Assembly (NCBI GenBank): GCA_937997605.1 | Contig: CALLFD010000295.1 | Location: 1 to 23,111 of the forward strand | Direction: 5' to 3' | Length of the DNA: 23,111 nt | Source: an uncultured Collinsella sp. | GTDB taxonomy: Bacteria; Actinomycetota; Coriobacteriia; Coriobacteriales; Coriobacteriaceae | In this document: positions 17,283-23,111 of the stretch, piece after piece | Position numbering within the stretch: position 1 is the stretch's first letter | Layout: every line of letters starts with the position of its first letter | The notes under the pieces: generated by a model | Told to the model about the DNA's origin: nothing | Databases searched by the model: none | What the model saw: the letters and a program-made list of their open reading frames with translations, nothing else | Made by a program: the position numbers and the translations under genes

Positions 17283-17325
17283 ATCATACCTGTTGGTAAA
17301 AAAGTTACCACGCCCAGAGTGTCAA
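17283..17325 (-). promoter_or_regulatory. candidate brxA promoter with operator-like palindrome
   Basis: On the minus strand a consensus TTGACA (17325 to 17320) is followed, after 17 bases, by a poor TTTTTA. A better -10-like TATGAT lies at 17288-17283 but lacks a good -35. TGGTAA (17294-17299) and TTACCA (17305-17310) form a palindrome with a 5-base spacer over this region, where a repressor could block transcription. No regulator gene is next to it. Which -10 is used cannot be decided by eye. Confidence 0.4.
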
Positions 17326-17463
17326 ATGTTGAGCAACAAAATTTAATCCGGTTAACGGTCATTTTCGCAGCTTAGAAACTTTAACGAGGTCGCCCCAAAT
17401 CACACTTGCCAGACAACCGCGCTTACGAATGCAGGCACGCACACGCCCAACGCCACCCTCCGC

Positions 17464-17499
17464 TATATTCAACATAGAGTTATACATATGCTTCTATGT
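17464..17499 (+). promoter_or_regulatory. operator-like inverted repeat and possible promoter of the 57-aa gene
   Basis: ACATAGA (17472-17478) and TCTATGT (17493-17499) form a 7-bp inverted repeat with a 14-base AT-rich spacer that ends at the SD. A TATATT (17464-17469) and a TTATAC inside the spacer could act as -10 boxes. The layout resembles autoregulated antitoxin promoters. No clear -35 was found. Confidence 0.4.
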
Positions 17500-17511
17500 A
17501 AGGAGTTTCGT

Positions 17512-17685
17512 ATGCCTGTCGTAAAGCCTATTTCTGATCAGACGCGCGCACTAACTACCATTCAGGAACGCGAAGATCACATTCAACGTACCATCGCTCA
17601 TGGTTACGACGACCTCACCAACGGTCGTGTGCGCCCCTGGAAACAAGCGAAGGCCGAGGCGGATCGGATGCGAGCCATCAGGTAA
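17512..17685 (+). CDS. small Phd-like protein, orphan antitoxin candidate
   Basis: A 57-aa protein starting at an ATG with AAGGAG six bases upstream; an in-frame ATG at 17488 has no SD. The N-terminus MPVVKPISDQ resembles the start of Phd/YefM antitoxins (MPxVKPISDL). After that the sequence departs from the family, and it is shorter than the usual ~80 aa. The C-terminus is basic and helical (KQAKAEADRMRAIR). No toxin gene follows: the next gene, serC, begins 135 bases later with its own SD. It may be a degenerate antitoxin, a small DNA-binding regulator, or unrelated. The inverted repeat upstream favours self-regulation. Confidence 0.55.
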   Translation: MPVVKPISDQTRALTTIQEREDHIQRTIAHGYDDLTNGRVRPWKQAKAEADRMRAIR

Positions 17686-17776
17686 GGTCACCTCTCCCCC
17701 ATGTAACCATCCTGTAAATCATAGCGGCGCACTCGAGTTTTACCGTGATACGGTCGCGCCTGGCGCTCCACTGTGC

Positions 17777-17782
17777 TAAAGT
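17777..17782 (+). promoter_or_regulatory. possible -10 element of the serC promoter
   Basis: TAAAGT is preceded by TG one base upstream (TGCTAAAGT), an extended -10 pattern about 40 bases before the serC start. No good -35 is visible at 17 bases, which an extended -10 can tolerate. Confidence 0.35.
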
Positions 17783-17820
17783 ATCCCGAACGTTCAAACG
17801 ACTACGAGGGGAACTAGAAG

Positions 17821-18945
17821 ATGGCACGTGTGCACAACTTCTCAGCTGGCCCGGCCGCACTGCCTACAAGCGTGCTCGCCGAGATCGCCGACGAGATGAT
17901 GGATTACCGCGGTTGCGGCATGTCCGTGCTCGAGATGAGCCATCGATCTAGCATGTACCAGCAGATCATCGATGACGCCGAGGCAACCCTGCGCCGCCTG
18001 CTGAGCATCCCGAACAACTACCACGTCCTGTTTTTGCAGGGCGGCGCCACGCTGCAGTTTGCAGGCATCCCCATGAACCTCATGCGCCGCGGCCGCGCCG
18101 GCTACGTCGTGACCGGCAACTTTGCCAACAAGGCGTACAAGGAGGCCGCCAAGTACGGCGAGGCCGTGCTGCTCGCGAGCTCCGAGGACACCAACTTCGA
18201 CCGCATTCCCAACATGGCCGATATCAACGCGCGCATTGCCGCCGAAGCCGCGGGCGACGGGCTCGACTACGTCTACATCTGCCAGAACAACACCATCTTC
18301 GGCACCATGTACCACGAGCTGCCCGATTGCGGCGACGTACCGCTGGTCGCCGATGTCTCGAGTTGCTTTCTGTCGCAGCCGCTCGACGTCGAGCGCTACG
18401 GGCTCATTTACGCCGGCGCGCAGAAAAACGCCGGCGCCGCGGGCGTGACCGTGGTCATCGTGCGCGACGATCTCATCGCAGATGGCCCCGCCTTTGCGCA
18501 GACGCCGCAGTACCTGGACCTCAAGACCCAGGCCGCCAAGGGCTCCATGCTCAACACGCCCAACACCTTTGGCATCTACGTGTGCGGCAAGGTGTTCCAT
18601 TGGGTAGAGCAAACCGGCGGACTTGCAGCCATGGCCGAGCGCAACTGGGCCAAGGCCAACCTGCTCTATGACCTGCTCGAGCACAGCGAGCTGTTCCATG
18701 GCACCACGCAGGCCGACAGCCGCTCCATCGCCAACGTCACCTTCCGCACCGGCGACGCCGGACTCGACGCAGCCTTTGTCGCAGGCGCGGCCGAGCACCA
18801 GATCCAAAACGTCAAGGGCCATCGCCTGGTGGGCGGCATGCGCGCCAGCGTCTACAACGCCGTAACCATGGAAGACGTGCAGGCACTGGCCTCGTATATG
18901 AAGGACTTCGAAGCACAGCATAGTTTGAGTCCGCGATCTAACTAG
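17821..18945 (+). CDS. serC: phosphoserine aminotransferase
   Basis: A 374-aa class V PLP-dependent aminotransferase that converts 3-phosphohydroxypyruvate and glutamate to phosphoserine and 2-oxoglutarate, the second step of serine synthesis. The N-terminus HNFSAGPAALP is diagnostic of SerC. FLQGGATLQFAGIPMNL (71-87), the aspartate in VADVSSCF (D178) and the PLP-binding lysine in GAQKNAG (K202) are all present. The length is close to the usual ~360. The ATG has AGGGGA upstream. serA follows after 72 bases, so the two serine genes form one unit. Confidence 0.97.
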   Translation: MARVHNFSAGPAALPTSVLAEIADEMMDYRGCGMSVLEMSHRSSMYQQIIDDAEATLRRLLSIPNNYHVLFLQGGATLQFAGIPMNLMRRGRAGYVVTGNFANKAYKEAAKYGEAVLLASSEDTNFDRIPNMADINARIAAEAAGDGLDYVYICQNNTIFGTMYHELPDCGDVPLVADVSSCFLSQPLDVERYGLIYAGAQKNAGAAGVTVVIVRDDLIADGPAFAQTPQYLDLKTQAAKGSMLNTPNTFGIYVCGKVFHWVEQTGGLAAMAERNWAKANLLYDLLEHSELFHGTTQADSRSIANVTFRTGDAGLDAAFVAGAAEHQIQNVKGHRLVGGMRASVYNAVTMEDVQALASYMKDFEAQHSLSPRSN

Positions 18946-18961
18946 CCCGCAACACGCGGGC
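18945..18961 (+). other. small hairpin after serC
   Basis: GCCCGC and GCGGGC pair around a 5-base loop, beginning at the serC stop codon. It has no T run, so it does not end transcription before serA. Confidence 0.4.
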
Positions 18962-19017
18962 CGACCAGCCACCTCAGACCACCCTGTTTAGATCAAAACC
19001 TGCTAAGGAGTTTTTCC

Positions 19018-20181
19018 ATGCGCAAAATTAAAACCATCGACGACATTACCAAAGACGGCAAGGTCGAGTTTGGCGAGGGCTACGAGTTTGTGGGCACCGC
19101 CGAGGAGGCCGACGCCATCCTGATGCGCTCCACCGACCTGCACGGTTACGAGCTGCCCGAGGGCATCCGCGCCATCGCCCGCTGCGGCGCCGGCGTCAAC
19201 AACATCCCCGTCGAGGAGTACGCCAAGAAGGGCGTCGTCGTCTTTAACTCCCCCGGCGCCAACAGCAACGCCGTCAAGGAGCTCGTCCTGGGCATGCTGG
19301 TGCTTTCGAGCCGCGGCGTGGTGCAGTCGATGAACTGGGTGCGCGACAACGCCGACGACCCCGAGATTCAGGTCGATGCCGAGAAAGCCAAAAAGGCCTT
19401 TGTGGGCCGCGAACTCAAGGGCAAGCGCATCGGCGTCATCGGCCTGGGCAACGTGGGCTCCAAGGTCGCCAACGCCTGCGTCGATCTGGGCATGGACGTC
19501 TACGGCTACGATCCGTTCATTTCCGTCGAGCACGCGTGGGTGCTGAGCCGCGAGGTGCAGCGCGTGGGCACGCTCGAGGATCTGTGCCGCGGCTGCGACT
19601 ACCTCACCGTGCACGTGCCCAGCAAGGCCGACACCATCGGCATGATCAGCACCGAGCAGATCAACCTGCTGGCCCCGGGCGCCGTGCTCATCAACTACGC
19701 GCGCGAGACCATCATTGACGAGGACGCCGTCGACGCCGCCCTGCGCGCGGGCAAGCTCAGCTGGTTTAGCTGCGACTTTGCCACGCCCAAGACCGTCAAG
19801 ATGCCCAATACGTTTATCACAACGCACTCGGGCGCAGGCACCGGCGAGGCCGAGGCCAACTGCGCCGACATGGCCATCAGTGAGCTCAAGGATTACCTGG
19901 AGAACGGTAACATCGCGCACAGCGTCAACTACCCCGCCTGCAGCATGGGCAAGGCGCGCGCCGCGAGCCGCATCGCCTGCCTGCACGCTAACGTGCCCAA
20001 CATGATCGGCCAGATCACGGCAATCCTGGCCAAGGACAATGCCAACGTGCAGCGTATGACCAACGAGTCCGCCGGCGAGAACGCCTACACCATGTTCGAC
20101 ACGGACGAGCACCTGGACAGCAGCACCATCGAGGCGCTCAAGCAGATTCCGTCGATGTATCGCGTGCGCGTGATCAAATAG
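19018..20181 (+). CDS. serA: D-3-phosphoglycerate dehydrogenase with ACT domain
   Basis: A 387-aa enzyme that oxidises 3-phosphoglycerate to 3-phosphohydroxypyruvate with NAD, the first step of serine synthesis. The Rossmann motif GVIGLGNVGSK (139-149, GLGNVG at 142-147), the substrate-site CGAGVNNI (56-63), the catalytic arginine in NYARETI (R229) and the histidine in THSGAGTGEAE (H270) are visible. The C-terminal ~70 residues (from about 318) form an ACT domain (HANVPNMIGQITAIL), the usual site of serine feedback. It belongs to the short ACT-containing branch. The usual Glu of the Asp/Glu-Pro segment is not seen, which I believe is normal for this branch. The SD is AAGGAG, eight bases before the ATG. 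Confidence 0.96.
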   Translation: MRKIKTIDDITKDGKVEFGEGYEFVGTAEEADAILMRSTDLHGYELPEGIRAIARCGAGVNNIPVEEYAKKGVVVFNSPGANSNAVKELVLGMLVLSSRGVVQSMNWVRDNADDPEIQVDAEKAKKAFVGRELKGKRIGVIGLGNVGSKVANACVDLGMDVYGYDPFISVEHAWVLSREVQRVGTLEDLCRGCDYLTVHVPSKADTIGMISTEQINLLAPGAVLINYARETIIDEDAVDAALRAGKLSWFSCDFATPKTVKMPNTFITTHSGAGTGEAEANCADMAISELKDYLENGNIAHSVNYPACSMGKARAASRIACLHANVPNMIGQITAILAKDNANVQRMTNESAGENAYTMFDTDEHLDSSTIEALKQIPSMYRVRVIK

Positions 20182-20193
20182 TGCCGGTTGATC

Positions 20194-20226
20194 TGACGGG
20201 CAGTTCCCCATGTGGCCTGCCCGTCA
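20194..20226 (+). other. hairpin after serA
   Basis: TGACGGGCAG (20194-20203) and CTGCCCGTCA (20217-20226) form a perfect 10-bp stem with a 13-base loop. No T run follows; it lies just before the strong terminator and may assist it or protect the 3' end. Confidence 0.5.
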
Positions 20227-20243
20227 CTGACATTGAATGCCCG

Positions 20244-20280
20244 CGGGGGCGCCTTTCGCACGAGAGGCGCCCCCGTTTTT
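20244..20280 (+). terminator. intrinsic terminator of serCA
   Basis: CGGGGGCGCCT (20244-20254) and AGGCGCCCCCG (20265-20275) form an 11-bp perfect stem with a 10-base loop, followed by five T (20276-20280). This is a textbook rho-independent terminator ending the serine operon. Confidence 0.92.
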
Positions 20281-20313
20281 GTGAGCACTCCATTAAATGC
20301 ACCGAGCCGCTTC

Positions 20314-20325
20314 TTGGCATACAAT
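20314..20325 (+). promoter_or_regulatory. weak candidate promoter of the M20 peptidase gene
   Basis: Between the serCA terminator and the next gene lie TTGGCA (20314-20319) and TACAAT (20320-20325). They are adjacent, so they cannot be partners; TACAAT could be a -10 without a clear -35. A promoter is expected here because the upstream operon is terminated. Confidence 0.25.
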
Positions 20326-20358
20326 CTGTATGTTGACCTAACTATCTGTGAGGTGCCT

Positions 20359-21579
20359 ATGGTTGATACAGATTTTGCTTGGCGGCTTACGCAAGGACTC
20401 GTGCGGATCGACAGTTCCGACCCAGGTGCGTATGAGGGCGAAATTGAACGCTATATCAAAGCGTTGGTTGAGGAACGGTTGGCGCAGCTGAGCCATCCGG
20501 TACTCGATGCCGTGCAGATTGCAGAGCTCGAAGTACTCCCCGGGCGCCGCAACCTCATGGTCACCGTGCCGGGCCAAAGCGACGAGCCGCGACTCGTCTA
20601 TATCTGCCATATGGATACCGTAACCTTGGGCGATGGCTGGGACGCGGACACGCCGCCGCTCGGGGCGGTTGTGCGCAACAACAAACTCTATGGCCGCGGC
20701 GCCTGCGACATGAAGGGCGGCCTGGCTTGCGCCATTGCCGCACTGGTCCATACGCTCGAGCGCGTGGTGGCGGATGGCGCGCTGCCCCGCCGCGGCTTTT
20801 CGCTCATCTGCTCGGTCGACGAGGAAGACTTTATGCGCGGCTCAGAGACCGCGATCGATGCTGGCTGGGTCGGCTCGCGTGAATGGGTGCTGGACACCGA
20901 GCCCACCGACGGGCAAATCCAGGTGGCACACAAGGGCCGCACGTGGTTCGAGATTGAAATGGCTGGCGTGACGGCGCATGCGAGCCAACCGTGGAAGGGC
21001 GCGGATGCCGTCGCCGCCATGGCCGAGGTCGTGTGTTCGCTCCGTCGCGCGTTTGCGGCGCTGCCCGCGCACGATGAGCTGGGGCCTTCGACCATCACGT
21101 TTGGCCAAATCGAGGGCGGATATCGCCCCTACGTCGTACCCGACCGCGCCAAAGTCTGGGTCGACATGCGCCTGACCCCGCCGACCGATACGGCCGCCGC
21201 GACGCGCATGGTAGAGCAGGCCATCGCCGTCGCCGAAGCCGCCGTTCCCGGTTGCCATGGCAGCTACACCGTGACGGGCGACCGCCCCGCCATCGAGCGC
21301 GACCCGAACTCTCCCCTTCTAGCAGCGCTCAAGCGTGCCGCCGATGACGTGACGGACGCGGACACGACCGTCGGCTTCTTTACCGGCTACACCGACACCG
21401 CCGTCATCGCGGGCAAGACGGGCAACCGCAATTGCATGAGCTACGGTCCCGGGTCGCTCGCGCTCGCGCACAAGCCCAACGAATATGTGCCCCACGCCGA
21501 TATCGTTCGTTGTCAGAACGTGCTCATCGCGCTCGCCGACAACGTGCTCTGGGACGCGAGCAGCCAAGTTGGGGCATAA
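20359..21579 (+). CDS. M20 family metallopeptidase, ArgE/DapE-like
   Basis: A 406-aa zinc-dependent amidohydrolase of the M20 family. Metal-site residues are in order: ICHMDT (H84, D86), GACDMKGG (D117), CSVDEED (E155/E156), LDTEPTD (D179, E181) and ALAHKPNEY (H371). The lid/dimer-domain histidine is in GVTAHASQP (H207). Family members remove acyl groups or cut small peptides; the sequence does not say whether the substrate is acetylornithine, succinyl-diaminopimelate or a dipeptide, so I give no symbol. I chose the ATG at 20359, with TGAGGTG just upstream; the open frame runs back into the serCA terminator, which cannot be coding. The DUF1015-like gene follows after 39 bases and is probably cotranscribed. 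Confidence 0.92.
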   Translation: MVDTDFAWRLTQGLVRIDSSDPGAYEGEIERYIKALVEERLAQLSHPVLDAVQIAELEVLPGRRNLMVTVPGQSDEPRLVYICHMDTVTLGDGWDADTPPLGAVVRNNKLYGRGACDMKGGLACAIAALVHTLERVVADGALPRRGFSLICSVDEEDFMRGSETAIDAGWVGSREWVLDTEPTDGQIQVAHKGRTWFEIEMAGVTAHASQPWKGADAVAAMAEVVCSLRRAFAALPAHDELGPSTITFGQIEGGYRPYVVPDRAKVWVDMRLTPPTDTAAATRMVEQAIAVAEAAVPGCHGSYTVTGDRPAIERDPNSPLLAALKRAADDVTDADTTVGFFTGYTDTAVIAGKTGNRNCMSYGPGSLALAHKPNEYVPHADIVRCQNVLIALADNVLWDASSQVGA

Positions 21580-21618
21580 TAAGCCGCGAACAAACCGACT
21601 CACACGTTAGGACCGCCC

Positions 21619-22302
21619 ATGAAAGCACTTCCGTTTCCCTGCATCCGCCCGGCTCAGGACCGCGTGCTCGAGGCGCTACCTGCAATGGGCAGCATCCTGA
21701 GCGGCAACGATGCTCTGCGCGGAGCCATTGCCGATGGTCTGATGCTCAAGGACCCGGGTGCGGCGTATTACGTGTACGAATGCTCGGGCGAGCCGGGACG
21801 TGTGACGGGCGTCGTGGCGATTTGCCCGACGAGTGTACTTGCGGGCGGCAAGGGCGATGCCAGCGCTAACGTAGCCGCCGCTGCGCACGCGATCGCCGAA
21901 CTCAAAGCTCAGCCTCGTCCCGTGTCGCTCGCTTACGAGGCCTCGCCCGTCATGAACATCATCCTGGGCGCCGCCAAAGAAGGCGCATCGCTCTACGCCG
22001 TCACCGATCCCGCGGGCATTACGCACCGCGTGTGGGAGGTCAAGCGCGAGGACGCCGTCGGGGCCATCCGCGCTATGCTCGACCAAGCACCGGAGCCGGC
22101 ACTGACCGACGACCCCGCCTACGCCGCCGCGCTGACCGGGGCGTCGCAGCTGCTGGCCGATGAGGCCCGTTCCGCCGGAACGTACACCGGCAAGGAGCCG
22201 TTCAACTTTACCGTTGCCGTGCTCTTCCCCGCTGCGCAGGTCAGCGGCGCCGCGCCGCAGGTTCCGACAGGTCTGCTCACGCACCAGGTCGCGCGGTTCT
22301 AG
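21619..22302 (+). CDS. short DUF1015-like protein
   Basis: A 227-aa protein that looks like a shortened DUF1015 family member. The N-terminus (LPFPCIRPAQDRVLEALP) fits the family's PFxGIRP...ALP opening. YYVYEC, then GITHRVWEV and a later ALTDDPAYAAAL match the order of family segments. Full-length members are about 400 aa and carry an ADGHHR motif; here that position reads TDDPAYAAA, so the presumed active motif is lost. DUF1015 genes often sit beside serC and serA in anaerobic Gram-positives, which supports the call. Function is unknown. The SD TTAGGA is six bases before the ATG. Confidence in the gene is high and in the family moderate. Confidence 0.7.
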   Translation: MKALPFPCIRPAQDRVLEALPAMGSILSGNDALRGAIADGLMLKDPGAAYYVYECSGEPGRVTGVVAICPTSVLAGGKGDASANVAAAAHAIAELKAQPRPVSLAYEASPVMNIILGAAKEGASLYAVTDPAGITHRVWEVKREDAVGAIRAMLDQAPEPALTDDPAYAAALTGASQLLADEARSAGTYTGKEPFNFTVAVLFPAAQVSGAAPQVPTGLLTHQVARF

Positions 22303-22347
22303 CAAGACCAGACCGCTCAGCACAAAAATCGGCAGCTCAACAAACAG

Positions 22348-22388
22348 GGGGCGGAGATGCAGCAGGTACATGCATCTCCGCCCCTTTT
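22348..22388. terminator. intrinsic terminator between converging genes
   Basis: GGGGCGGAGATGCA (22348-22361) and TGCATCTCCGCCCC (22371-22384) form a perfect 14-bp stem with a 9-base loop, followed by four T on the plus strand. The minus strand has only a broken T run (CTGTTTG), so it ends the DUF1015-like transcript strongly and may also serve the converging phosphatase gene. Confidence 0.88.
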
Positions 22389-22431
22389 GCGTCGAGAAGT
22401 TATGCCGGCGACCCGTGCCGCCACGCTAGCG

Positions 22432-23067
22432 TTATCCGCGCTGCGGACCTGCAGTAGCCACAAGCGGTTCAAGCCCCAGCTCGCGCGCGTAATCCTCCTG
22501 CGTAAAGACTTCGACCAGTTCAAACATATCGGCCGCATCGTCAAACGCAAAATGCAGCACTGAGCAGTTGCCCGGCACGCGTTCGCGCTCGTCGGCCGCC
22601 GCGCCCCGCACGAGGTCCAAAAACTCCTTGATGGCCGAGCCGTGGCTCACCGCGAGCACGCACTCGTGGTCCGGACGTCGCATAAGATCGGTTATCGTCG
22701 CCGCCATGCGCTCACGCACCTGCATCTGGCCCTCGCCGCCAAACTGACGATAGAAATCTCGCCACGGGCGCTCGGGCATGAGCATCACGCGCTCGGCCTC
22801 AAAGTCGCCAAAGAACCACTCACGCAGGCCGTCCAGGCGCTCATACGCCAAGCCCGGCCACAGGTTGGCGATAGTCTGCTCGGTGCGATGAAGTGTGGAG
22901 GTGTAGGCATGATCGGGCTCAATGCCGCGCGCACGCAAGAACATGCCGGCGCGCGCCGCCTGGTCGCAGCCCAACTGCGTGAGCGGCGAGTCACTCCAAC
23001 CCTGAATAATGCGCTTAAGGTTGAATATTGTCTGCCCATGACGAACCAGATACAGGTCTTTATTCAT
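22432..23067 (-). CDS. histidine phosphatase family protein
   Basis: A 211-aa member of the histidine phosphatase (phosphoglycerate mutase-like) superfamily. LYLVRHGQT (5-13) holds the phospho-accepting histidine H10. TSTLHRTEQT supplies the second arginine, and AVSHGSAIKEF supplies the second catalytic histidine. The acidic residue of the LREWFFGDFE segment is also present. Substrate specificity cannot be read from this; small-molecule phosphatase is more likely than glycolytic mutase because the mutase-specific insertions are absent. I chose the ATG at 23067, which has AAAGGA just upstream; a TTG 24 bases further up has no SD. It converges on the DUF1015-like gene across the 22348 terminator. 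Confidence 0.9.
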   Translation of the reverse strand: MNKDLYLVRHGQTIFNLKRIIQGWSDSPLTQLGCDQAARAGMFLRARGIEPDHAYTSTLHRTEQTIANLWPGLAYERLDGLREWFFGDFEAERVMLMPERPWRDFYRQFGGEGQMQVRERMAATITDLMRRPDHECVLAVSHGSAIKEFLDLVRGAAADERERVPGNCSVLHFAFDDAADMFELVEVFTQEDYARELGLEPLVATAGPQRG

Positions 23068-23111
23068 AGGGGTCCTTTCGTTCGTTACCAATCAAGGAGC
23101 GAAAACGCACC

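Larger units (their letters stand above)
17205..17511. other. divergent intergenic region between brxA and the small plus-strand gene
   Basis: About 300 bases without a convincing gene. It holds the brxA leader hairpin, the possible brxA promoter and palindrome, and at its right end the inverted repeat before the 57-aa gene. The central part (about 17330-17460) is AT-rich at first and shows nothing else I can name. Confidence 0.6.

Noticed and set aside
17842..20211. Minus-strand frames of 376 and 402 codons opposite serC and serA
   Set aside because: Shadows of the intact serine genes; composition is dominated by Gly, Val, Ala, His and Asp with no family match.
20212..20358. Upstream extension of the M20 peptidase frame to 20212
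   Set aside because: It would run through the serCA terminator hairpin; the ATG at 20359 has a good SD and begins at the normal family position.
1..23111. CRISPR arrays, tRNA genes, integrase, transposase or att repeats that would mark island borders
   Set aside because: None was seen by eye on either strand; no regularly spaced repeats, cloverleaf or recombinase motifs.

Overview
The window looks like a chromosomal segment of a high-GC Gram-positive bacterium. GC-rich codon use, strong AGGAG-type ribosome binding sites and the gene families fit a gut Coriobacteriia member such as Collinsella. That placement is an inference from style and context, since no rRNA or other marker is present.

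Left and centre (about 740-17210, all minus strand) hold a complete BREX type 1 phage-defence operon. Transcription runs right to left: brxA, brxB, brxC, the 5' part of pglX, an unrecognised HEPN-like/winged-helix gene, the 3' part of pglX, pglZ, brxL, then two unrecognised genes (454 and 70 aa) that continue the same transcription unit. A DUF3800 gene on the plus strand (57-734) converges on the end of the operon.

Three features make this BREX locus unusual. (1) pglX is split into 838-aa and 322-aa proteins that together cover a full-length methyltransferase. A 281-aa gene carrying an R-x4-H (RNSLAH) motif and a C-terminal winged helix lies exactly at the split, and it follows the pglX stop codon directly and in the same reading frame. 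(2) The last ~230 codons of the 5' pglX part plus the inserted gene are clearly AT-richer than the flanking pglX sequence. This suggests that the specificity region and its passenger gene were exchanged as a cassette. (3) The first gene, brxA, has a run of nine G a few codons after its start. Changing the run by one base either way brings an early stop, so the tract could be an on/off phase-variation switch for BrxA.

The brxA leader (17205-17330) contains a TTGACA-like box, a TGGTAA/TTACCA palindrome and a GC-rich hairpin, which are plausible control elements. A small plus-strand gene (57 aa), Phd-like only at its N-terminus and preceded by an operator-like inverted repeat, separates the island from the housekeeping genes.

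Right part (17821-23067): serC and serA (serine biosynthesis, plus strand) end at a strong terminator. An M20-family metallopeptidase and a short DUF1015-like protein follow on the plus strand. A second strong terminator then separates these from a convergent histidine phosphatase (phosphoglycerate mutase-like) gene. No tRNA, rRNA, CRISPR array, insertion sequence or integrase was seen.
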